Assembly (NCBI GenBank): GCA_009602735.1
Contig: WELA01013488.1
Span: forward strand, 237,645-301,644
Direction: 5' to 3'
Length of the DNA: 64,000 nt
DNA from: Mesotaenium endlicherianum
Lineage: Eukaryota; Streptophyta; Zygnematophyceae; Zygnematales; Mesotaeniaceae
The notes below the pieces were generated by a model, which saw only the letters and a list, made by a program, of their open reading frames with translations, did not search any database and was not told where the DNA came from. Within the stretch, counting starts at the first letter, position 1. Every line of letters begins with the position of its first letter. Below are positions 54,788 to 64,000 of this stretch, in pieces. The position numbers were made by a program, and so were the translations under genes.

Positions 54788-57694
54788 ACACTCACACACC
54801 CACACACACAAAGAGAGAAACTGATAGAACAAGGGAGGGAAAGAGGGAGGCAGCGGAAGAGAAGAGTCAGACCTCAATGAGCTCAGGGTCCGTGCTCTGT
54901 GCCAGCGTGGCGTACTCCCTGGCCGCCACCTGGCTCTCTGCGATCTCGCCATCGAGCTCCTCATCCACCGTCTCTGGATCAAGCACACACATTTGCAGAA
55001 CTTCAGAAGGTAAGCAACATGTAAATGGGCCTCACAGGTGCCCGCCTCCCTGTCTGTCAATCTACCATCTCCATCCCATGAGGCCTACTGCCAGGGTTGC
55101 CTCACAGTCATGAACTCGAGAAGTGCAATACGAGGTGGTGGTGGTGGTGTTGGTGGTGTGCGATGGGGTGCCAGGGGAGCAAGATGAATGCGGCGGCCTG
55201 CAAGAGCTTGCCAACATCAGAAAGCATCTGGATCCAGCTGGCGTCTGTGTGTGCTTTGTGCGTGCATGTGTGTGCGCGTGCGTGGGAGGGAGCGAGAAGG
55301 AGGCAAGCGCGAGAGAGGGCCGAGCGAGGGAGGGAAAGGGAGCGTGGGAGAGAGGGAGGGGAGGGAGGGAGGGAGGCAGGAGAGGAGTGTGTATGTGTGC
55401 GTGTGTGTGTGTGTGTGCATGCACCTGCCCCGTGGAGGGAGAGCTGCTTGAGCTCGGGCGTGTAGCAGGCGGCCACGCGCGGGTGCCGCAGCCACAGCGA
55501 GGTGAGGTGCAGCGCCGCCAGCCGCATGGTGCGTGGGCTCCTGCCCCCCTGCTCCATCACCCTCCTCACCAGCTGCCCTCCCCCACCCCCGCCCGCCCTT
55601 GTGTGCCTCTTCAGCTGCTGCTACAGCTTCAGCTACCGCCCCTTGCTTCATCAGTTCAGGCGCGCATGCACTAGGGGGGGAACCCAAACCGGGTCTCTCA
55701 TCATTCCGTTTTCCTCCTTGCGCGCTTGCCTCTTGTGTGGGGCAGCATCACAAGAAGGTAGAATACGCTCCCTCTCTACAATCTTGTCCTCTCTCTCTCT
55801 CTGACCCACACACGTTGTGTGAGTGCGTGTGTGCATGTGAGTGTGTGCACGTGCAAGCACAAGACTGGACCTGCACCTAGCCAATCAGGCCAACAATTAA
55901 TCCAAAACCGAGAACTGACTGCAGCCCCTTGGTGAAAAACCTAAACCCTAACCCTGAAGTGCCAAGAGCCAGCTGGCGCTCTCGCATGCCTGCGACAGCG
56001 AGGAGAGGAGGGGAGGAAAGGAGGGGCAGTTGTACCCATTTTAGGGGCCCTTCCGGGGTGCCATCTGGCGCGTTGGCATCGACGTGCATGGCCAGGTCGG
56101 GGAAGACGGCCGGGTGGAAGAGGGTGGAGAGGAAGGCGGCGATGGGCGCCACTTTGCGCTTATTGCAGTCCACCATGGCTGCCCACCCGGCACGCGCCAG
56201 TTCCCTCATTGCCTGCACACGCTCTCTTCCCCACTTAGCAAAAAATAAGCAATGAGAACAAGCTGCAGCTTCTTTCTGGCTGCATGTGAACGCGCAGCCA
56301 GAAGTAGGCCCTTCCGGGGGCTACTACTTGTACGGCCTCAATGAGTGCAGAAGCGGGATCGAGAACAGGCACGGAGGTGCAAGCTTGCATGCAAGCACGA
56401 CCACATGCAAGCACGCACACGCACACATGCGCACGCAGGCATCCTTCAAGAGAGTCTTGGAGCGAAGCAAGACAGACTGAAGCACGCCGTCCGAGGTCAT
56501 GAAGTGCAGTCAGTCGGGGGCTCTAGAGCAGATAAACCGAGAGAGAGAGATTAACACAAAGGGTGTGCACCAAAACCTCTCTACACCCACATCTGGACTC
56601 CCACGCACACTCGCAGCTCCCCAGGCAGGCAGGCAGGCAAGCAGGCAGGCAGTCAGCCGCGCACCTGCACAGGGTCGGCCTCGTGGCGCAGGGCCCCCAG
56701 GGAAAGGAGGCGGCGTGTGGCGCGCAGCAGCGGCAGCATGTGGTCCTCCCCCACCCTCTCCAGGCTGCATGCCCCCCACACCTCCTCCCCATCCGCCACG
56801 TGCCGCCGCTCAAAGCTCTCCCACAGCGTCTCTATTGGCCTGCTGGCCGCAAGAAGGCCAGGTGGCGGTCGCCTCGCAACTTTTGCTGAAGGAGGTGGGG
56901 CTCAGGGTGACGCATCACAATGCGCCACAGTGCTGAGAGGAGGAGGAGGGTGGAAATGGGGAAGGTGAAGGGGTTGAGAAGAGGACAGGGGAGATGAGGG
57001 GTACGGAAGGGAGCGTGGAGGGGGGAAGGGGGAGAAGAGAGGGGGGAGGAAGGAAGGGGGAGGGGGGAAGAGGGCATGCAATGTTGAGTAGAGAACCTAC
57101 AGCACTGACTATGGAGAAAGGGCTAAAGTTGAAGGGGGGGGGGGTGAGCACCTGTCGGTGGCATCGGCCAGCAGGCGCTGCAGTACCTCCCGGGACACGC
57201 CGCACTGCTGCTGCTGCGCTGCTGCCAGACCTGCGTTCCCACTGGAGGACCCGTCGGACATGGACAGCAGGTGGTCCAGGCAGCGCCACTGCCGCCGCCG
57301 GGCGCAGGCGCACACGCACACGCACGCACATACACAAAGTGAGCACGGTCAAAATACAGACTTTCACACAAACATAGGCACAAATACACAGACACACGCA
57401 CACACACTTCCTTGGATGAGACAGTCAACCTGCAAGCCGCCCAAGAGAGTGACCTGTTGCATCGCACTTCGCACGACATGGCTGGGAGACGAGCATGCAC
57501 ACGCCACCTGGCAGTCATGAGTGGGGCTATCAAAGCCAACATGCGAGGAGCTGTGCAGCCCCCCCCCCTCCCCCCCCCTTTTCCCTTGGTCCTAGAACTT
57601 CGCCAACGCCAATGGCAACCCCTGCAAGCTGCCGTCAGAGTCCAGGAGCTCCGTAAGAAGCAGCAGCAGCAGCAGCAGCAGCAGGTGAAGGAGG

Positions 57695-57731
<37 letters not shown>

Positions 57732-59781
57732 AGCAGGAGCAGGAGCAGGAGCAGAGCAGGGTTAGGAGAGGAGGAGGGGTTAAGGACTAGCAGGAGGGGG
57801 AGGGGGTGGAGAGACCTTGTGGGACTCGAGCACCGAGCGCCGGCTGCGGGCAAGTGGCACGTCCGCAGAGTCCCGCTGGATGGCACTCACGAGCGCGTCT
57901 GCCGCGTTCAAACTGCCAGGTGTTGCAGCGGCAACCGTGGCAGTCGTGACCGCAGAGGCGGCTGTTGCAAGGCTGCCAGGTGTCAGCGTCTCGGCGAGTG
58001 CCTGGCACACGGAGGCCAGCGCCTCGTACGCCGCCAGCTGAATCTCCGCCCGCATCTGCGCATGCCATAGGGCTCAAGGTTTCGTATTTTGGGTTTTGAC
58101 TTCCCAATTTAGGGTTTGAAGTTCACACTTTAGGGTGACGGAGACAGCAAAGGAGGAGCGTGTGTGGGCCGTCTGGGAGAGCGAGTAACACGTGCTACTC
58201 TGTCATTATCAGACGAGGTACTGGTACCAGGGCCTATTCTCAGCCGCACCCCATGCACGCGTTGGAGTGTGCAGCACGCAAGCGCTCACGCCGAGGATGG
58301 AAGAAGCTTGGGAGTGCCCCCTTGTGCTCAGGGACGGGCTGGAAGGGGAGCGCGAGGCAGAGAGGGAGGTGATGCTACCTCTAGTCTGGCTCAGTGAGAA
58401 TGCGAGCAACTCACCTCCGTGCTTGCCGCTGCTGGCGGCCCCTGCACTGCAGCCCCAGCCCCCGCCGCTGCCTTTGCCGGCAGTAGAACGCGGGAGGCAA
58501 AGGACCAGAGGAAGGCATGCACGTTGGCGGGCAGGCTGGCGGGCCGCGCATGCCACAGCCACGTCACGCTCTCTGCCGCCACCTGGACTGCCAGGACCTG
58601 CGTCCGCGCCAGCACAACACGCCAACATGCTCAGGGGGACATTGCGGGGCGCTTGCATTCCGTGTCGCTCCCTGTTCTTGCGACACGTGGCGTGACAAAA
58701 GCTGCACTGGCGGGGGCCCTGAGGACCGACGGAGCAGCAGCAGCAGCCGGAGGAGCAGGAGCAGGAGCAGGAGGAGGAGTAGAAAGCAGAAGAAAGGGCT
58801 GAGGAGCACTCAAAAAGGTGGTAGAGAAAGCTGCCGTGCTGCCAGGTTCGTGTGCCAGTCGCAACTGAGTGGGTGAGTGAGTCAGTGAGAGCGAGAGAGT
58901 GTGGGCCGCCCTAGCAGCTCCCAGGGGCTGGCAGGACGGGAAGGTTGGGGCCTGGAGGGCAGCAGCACGGGGCAGAGGCTTGAAGCCTTACAGCGGAAGA
59001 GACAGCCGCGGCCGCGGTGGCTGACAAGCGGCGCTGAGAGGGCCCGCCCAGCCGCCCCGTGACGGCTCCCGGGAGGGGCTCTGCTGCAAACGCTTGCTCG
59101 AGCCCGTCCCCGCCGCCCAGCACAGCCGCCTGCTTGGCGGCCAGGTGCAGCACCAGGGCCTGCCACCGCCAGCTCAGCACGGGAGCAGCATAAGCCACAC
59201 CAGCGTAGAAGGACTTCCTTCACCTAGAGAAGGGCGCGCGCGCGCGCGGGCAGGCGTGTCGTAGAAGAGAAGTCACAGCGCTGGAACAGCGCACGCGGTC
59301 AGGAGGCCAGGCGCAAGCAACAGCGCGAGTGCGCGCACGCAGGGAGGCGCGTCGTACAAGCAAAGTGGGCCCCGGCTTTGGGGACAGCGGCAGGCTGGTG
59401 CCACTTGGCAGGGGCAGCCCCCCTGCCACAGCGATGAATGGGACAGGAGTGGGACAGGGGGCAAGGTTGGGGGACAGGAGCGCGGCTTTCCTCACTGTCT
59501 CTAAGGAGGTATTGCATTGTTACAGAACCTACCCCTACCGGGAACAACACTAGCGCAGAGCGGTGTAGGGAGTCATGGACCCTCAACACTGGAGCCTCAC
59601 ATCTCTGGTGTCAAGCCCCGCGATCACAAAATGCACGATCACAGTGTGTGCCAGGGACTTATACAAGGCCGGCGGCGTGAAGAGCAATGCGTTAGAGGAG
59701 AGACAGGAAAAGGAAGCGCAAGATGGGGCCACAGACTCAACGGTGGACGCGCATGCAATCTTGCGCATGCACGCGCGTGCA

Positions 59782-59825
<44 letters not shown>

Positions 59826-62800
59826 CTTGCTCTCACTCACACACACATATGTACACACACATACACAAAACACACACTCTCTCTCTGACACATAGTCTCC
59901 CTCAAGCACACGCGCACATTCACACATACAGGCAGGGGGCAGAAGGGGACTGACAAGAGTATCCTCCTCGTCCTCCTCCTCCTCCTCCTTGCCGCGCACT
60001 GTCAGCATCGCCACCACGCGGCTGCGAAGGCGCGCCTGCACGCCATCGGCTTCGGCGGCGGCCCCGACGGCAGCGGCGGCGGTGGGCGGGCAGTCGCACA
60101 GCAGGCATCTGAGAAGCAGCAGGGCCTTCTGCGTGGCGACAGCTGGCACGTGCTCATGCCCACTGGCGCCGCTCTGGAGCCCCCCCCGCAACCTAGCCTG
60201 CACCGCACCCAGCAGACGGCTCTCCTCTCCATCTTCCTCCTCCCCGCCCGTCTCCCCCACCTGGACCTCCCCCCGCGCCAGCGCCAGCGCCACCAGCAGC
60301 AGCCTGGTCCACTTGCGCGCCTCCGCAGCCCACGCCTCCAGGTCCTCGTCGGAGAACACACCCCCGCCTGCATCCGCGCCTGCATCCGTTGCTGGCGCAG
60401 GCTCCTCCGCCGCTGCCGGTGCCGGTGCCTCTGCCGGTGCTGGCGCAGGTGCCTGTGGGTGCGTGTGATGCTGGCCAAAGAAGGCCTCCAGCATGGCCAG
60501 GAGCCCGTCGCAGAGCCAGCGCCGCGTGGGGCCTCGTCCGTCCCCCTGCAGAGCGGGGTCATCGAGTCCGCCGCTGACGCTTCCAAGGTCTCCGCCGCTG
60601 CATTCCGCATGCATTGGGTGCAGCCACGCGTGTATTACGCCCCAGAGGGCTCCTGCATGCATGCCCAGACCGACACCTTGGAGCTCTCAGGGAGGCGAGG
60701 GGGGCCGGGGAGGGAGGGAGGAAGGAAGGGAGAGAAGAACGAACAGGGGAGGCAGTAGAGGGCAGACATGCACACACGTAGCGTACACACCGGGGCCCTG
60801 GCGCCACCCTAAGAATAGAGGTGATAAGTGTGTCGTGCAGCAGCTGTTTTTGTTAGCCTGCACAATAATCCAGATGCTCCTTGGGGCACTAGTGCTAAAA
60901 CGGGCACCAAAAAAACAGAAGCAGGTCGGCGTGTGTGAAACCTGTGGGAGCCACCAGGCTGGGCGGCATCACGGAGAGGAGGTGAGCGACAGCTGGCACG
61001 CTCATGCGAGGGGGCCGCAAGAGGGCGCTGGCAGCCACCAGCACGTGGCCGCTGACTGCACCCACACACAGGCAGGCACGGAAGCAGAAAGCCTGTCAGT
61101 TCCCCTGTGAGCAGGCAGACTTTGGCGGGAGGCGAAGGAGGAGGGGAGAGCAAATTGCCCCACCGTGTATGTGGGGGATGTGAAAGCGCAGCCTTTGGGC
61201 TGCCCTGCCCATGTAGGAAGAGTAGGCGCGCGTGCGCGCACGCACACATGGGCATACCACCGGGACCCGGGGAGAGCCGCTTTCACGAACACACATGCCC
61301 ATCTTGATGCAGGGGGTGGGAGGCGAGGGAGTAAAAAAAGGGGAGAGGCAAAGGAGAGGCGAGGCAGGGCGAGGTGACAAAAGGAGAGGGAAGGAGAGGG
61401 GAGAGGGGCGGGGAGGAGGGAAGAGGGAAGGAGAGGGGAGGGGATAGCAGAAGAGCGGGCAACAGTAGGTGGAAAAAGAGGGGAGGGGGGGAGCAATGCA
61501 AGAGACGAAGGAGAGCGGCGGGCGGGGGGAGAGGAGACGCACTCTTGGCGCGGTACTTGGGGTTGAAGTGGCGCTTGGCGTCCTCCACCACGTCGCGCAG
61601 CACCTCCAGCAGCCTGTCCTCGTCGTAGCCGTGGCTCTCTCCCTCTCCCTCCCTGCTCAGATCGCCGCTGCCAGCGCTGGCGGCAGTGCCTGCGGACGGC
61701 GCCGCCGGCGCTGCTGCTGACGCGGCGGCGGGGCCTGCTGCCGGCGAGGGCGGCGCTGCTGCCGAGGTGGCAGTGGCGGCGGCCTGGAGGCACATGGCGA
61801 AGGTCATGAGGCCCGCGCGGGACGGCGCCTCCGACACCGTCCTCTCCGCCAGCTGCTTCACAAAATCGCTTTGCTCCCTGCCCCGGCCCCCAAGCCCCAG
61901 CCCCAGGTCCAGCCACAAGGCAGCCACAGCCCAAGCAGGAGGGAGTCAGGCCCAGAGCTTGTCGTGTTTCTGGTGGCCGAAGGTTGAGGGCATGCGGCAA
62001 TAGGCTAGGCTCCCTGCCCCTGCCCCTGCCGCTGCCTCAGGCAACCCTGCACCCCAGCCATACATCCATGCCCGAGGGAGCCAGTGCTTAGAAATTGGCA
62101 CAGGGTTTAAGAATCAGGATCTCGGGTACAAGGCACTAGGCAAAGCTGGGCGACAGACGCGTGTGCGCTCGGAGACCAGGCTCGCTGCACGCCTGCTGCA
62201 CCCATATGTATGGGTATGCGGGTGCGTCTCTGACACGGTTAAGCGTGGGCCTCCAACTTTCTTGGGGTGGATGGGGGCAGGGCGGGGGGGCAGGCACACA
62301 CACCCACACGCACGAGCGCGCACGTGCGCGCAGAAGCACAGAGGCACGTACGCGCGCGTCACAAGGAGGCCCCACAGAGCAACTCCTCCCAGGACATCTT
62401 GGGATTCATGTGCAAGTGCGGGCATAATTCTCAGACGCTGCATGGATGCCAGCTGCCACGCCGGGGACACATGCCAGCGCAGCAGCAGAGGCAGCACCAG
62501 CACCACCAGCACCACCACCAGCAGCAGCAGATGCAGGCACTGCCAGGTGCAGGCTGCAATGAGCAGGCGCAGGGCCAGGGCTCTGCCCGAGGGGGCACCA
62601 CCAGGCCCAGTAGGCAGACAGAAGTGTGGGGCGAGAGTAGCCTCACTGCAGCATTTGGGGTTAGGATTTAAGGCGCTACTTACCTGGAGCATCCAGGGTT
62701 CACGGTTTAGGGTTGAGCGTACCTGGAGCGTCATACCTGACATCTGGCAAGTCGCGGCTGTAGGCCGCAAAGAATGCCACCGCTGCCTCTGCTGTGGCTG

Positions 62801-63355
62801 ATGTGTACGCGCCCCCCATCCCTGTCAACTCCCCCCCCACCCATCCACCCCCACCCACCTGCATCTGTCAGCGGCCCTTCCTTCCCAGAACTACTTTTGG
62901 AGCAAGAGAGAGGGTCACAGATGTACGCATGCACGCACAAGTGCACACACGTGCACGTATACACACACACATACACACACACACACACACACACATGGTG
63001 AGAAACACATGCACGTATACGACACATGCACGTACACATGGATGTTCACCATACACACACACTCAACAGACAGAAAGAGCACACAGACACATGCACATAT
63101 GCACACACGCCTGTCTCTTCCCCCCCCTCCCCCCCCCTTTAACACACACATGCGAGGCACAAGCTCCCGCAACGTTGGGGCAGTAGTGGGGAAAACAAGA
63201 GGGTGCTGGGCGAGAGGTACCGAAGTCGCGGTGCTGGGCAGGGTCCTTCAGGGCGCCCAGCAGGCCCTCCAGCACAAAGGCACGCGGGAGCGCGCGCGCC
63301 ACCTGCGTGTGCTGCCAGCTGCGAGCCAAGAACGAGTCCAGCACCAGCCTCCTCA
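48069..63355 (-). CDS. TARBP1: TARBP1/Trm3-type tRNA (guanosine-2'-O)-methyltransferase, 5' truncated by window edge
   Basis: The family methylates the 2'-OH of G18 in the tRNA D-loop, using S-adenosylmethionine. A long helical-repeat N-terminus precedes a SpoU domain. Minus-strand exons (5' to 3'): 63355-63221, 62797-62737, about 61920-61543, 61055-60942, about 60597-59930, about 59176-58992, 58597-58415, 58055-57816, 57288-57152, 56839-56665, 56212-56036, 55572-55425, 54973-54873, 54562-54371, 54147-54100, 53920-53894, 53601-53494, 53052-52978, 52516-52466, 52190-52044, 51599-51394, 51034-50926, 50651-50574, 50236-49921, 49578-49427, 49057-48987, 48636-48480, 48233-48069. From 59176 onward the borders checked for codon phase join; upstream, two junctions do not fit and at least one exon (62736-61921) is unplaced. 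Repeat landmarks: [58 protein letters not shown]. Stop TAA at 48071-48069. Exons as short as 27 bases occur. Confidence 0.92.
50755..50900 (-). repeat. Alternating purine-pyrimidine (CG/CA/TG) intron tract
   Basis: About 140 bases of nearly strict purine-pyrimidine alternation, mixing GC, AC and AT steps, start about 25 bases inside the intron after the donor at 50926. ORFs in all frames through it are artefacts. Confidence 0.8.
52898..52964 (-). repeat. (CA)n microsatellite, GT-rich on the sense strand
   Basis: About 27 uninterrupted CA units, then imperfect ones, reaching to within about 20 bases of the donor at 52978. In the methyltransferase pre-mRNA it is a (GU)n tract. Confidence 0.95.
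54713..54810 (-). repeat. Imperfect (CA)n microsatellite in an intron
   Basis: CA repeats broken by CTCACA, CCCACA and TACACA units. It lies in the intron between exons 54973-54873 and 54562-54371, and is GU-rich on the sense strand. Confidence 0.93.
59782..59822 (-). repeat. (CA)n microsatellite in an intron
   Basis: About 20 perfect CA units, followed by imperfect CACACA and CTCTCT sequence to about 59886. It lies just inside the intron after the donor near 59930, again GU-rich on the sense strand. Confidence 0.95.
62949..63112 (-). repeat. (CA)n-rich imperfect repeat in an intron
   Basis: CA runs mixed with TACACA and GCACGTA units. It lies in the intron between exons 63355-63221 and 62797-62737. 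Confidence 0.9.
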
Positions 63356-64000
63356 CTGCGACCCCCCCCCAAAAAAATAAAAATATTCCGAGAAACACAT
63401 GACTGTGGCCCCAAGGGAAGCAGGCGCCCAGGCCCCCCCCTTGCCTAACAGATACCTGTCGACTTCAGAAGTTGCCATGGGTACACGTCGCAGACATGGT
63501 GCTGCATGGATCTCTATCCCCTGCTCCAATCGCAAAACCGCTTCCGCCGTTGCTGCCCCTCTGCTGCCTGCTGTGTGCTGCCTACTGCGCGCAGAGTGCT
63601 GAAGTTGAGTGCTTCCAAGAAGAAGGGTGGAGCGAGGTGGATGCGGGCTCAAACTCAGCCTCGTTCTGCCTGCTGCCCTGCTGCTGCCTGCTGTGTGCTA
63701 CGTGCTAAGTGTGCTGCTGCAACGGAGGCGCGTCAGCGCAGAGGGGGGGAGCGGGGGTGGGAGCAGAGGGGCTCTCCCTGGGGGCTGCTGCACACCCTCT
63801 TCCAGTTGCTGCCTGCCGCCTGCTGCCAGCTGTCGGTTGTGCACTGCGTTCTGCACCGAAGATGCTTCAGAGGAGAGGGCTGGAGGGGGGAGGGGGGAGG
63901 GGGGTGAGGCTTGCACAGCCTCCTACGCCTGCTGCTTGCTGCCTGCTGCAACAACGATGAAGAGCGGAGAGGGAGAAGGGCGGGGAGGGAGGGGGGGGGG
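63356..64000. other. Probable intron or 5' exons of the TARBP1 homologue, unassigned
   Basis: The exon at 63355-63221 begins in mid-codon, so more coding sequence lies upstream on the minus strand. In this last stretch I could not pick an exon with confidence. Most of it is imperfect CTGCTGCCTGCTGTGTGCT-type repeats and G-rich runs. Confidence 0.4.

Noticed and set aside
55188-55250. Minus-strand stretch [13 protein letters not shown] with possible splice sites
   Set aside because: It is not needed: the exons at 55572-55425 and 54973-54873 join in phase directly. It could at most be an alternative exon.
62352-62437. Possible methyltransferase exon ([19 protein letters not shown])
   Set aside because: The codon phase does not fit the preceding exon (62797-62737): joining would create an immediate TGA. 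A real exon may exist nearby but I could not place it.
1-64000. A bacterial-type operon, defence island, rRNA or intact tRNA gene
   Set aside because: The genes are spliced and eukaryotic throughout. No rRNA sequence or complete tRNA was recognised on either strand by eye.

Overview
This window is nuclear DNA of a eukaryote from the green lineage, most likely a green alga. Three spliced, GC-rich, low-complexity-rich genes sit at the edges, around an AT-richer block of about 32 kb full of transposons. The lineage call rests on an LNK-type clock coactivator gene, chromoviral Ty3/gypsy elements primed by initiator tRNA-Met, a piggyBac relic and canonical GT-AG introns. No species can be named. 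LNK proteins are best known from streptophytes, which leans that way, but the poly-Q, poly-A and GT-rich intron style also fits chlorophytes.

Layout. 1-8981 (+): separase, 5' end outside the window, ending in the His/Cys protease domain. About 9-20.6 kb: old repeats, including a tandem repeat split by a solo LTR (10004-10723), a relic integrase followed by a PHD-finger relic, two terminal-inverted-repeat elements with 8-bp target duplications, and a decayed piggyBac transposase (17822-19921, minus). 20658-36306: a decayed chromovirus (element 1, minus) with 5-bp target duplication GCCTC. Its reverse transcriptase is split by a younger, largely intact chromovirus (element 2, 24491-33725, minus) with target duplication GTGTT. 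Element 2 carries gag, pol and an unusual third ORF between pol and the 3' LTR. 36.3-41.5 kb: gene-poor. 41495-46701 (+): LNK homologue with long glutamine tracts. 48069 to beyond 63355 (minus): a gene of at least 28 exons for a TARBP1/Trm3-type tRNA 2'-O-ribose methyltransferase, 5' end outside the window.

The three host genes serve unrelated processes (cohesin cleavage, clock and light transcription, tRNA modification) and show no sign of functional clustering. What they share is intron style: GT-rich and CT-rich simple repeats always lie on the sense strand, whichever strand the gene uses. Exon borders were assigned by eye from splice dinucleotides, reading-frame continuity and family similarity. 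Those near the protein C-termini are firm; N-terminal ones are approximate.
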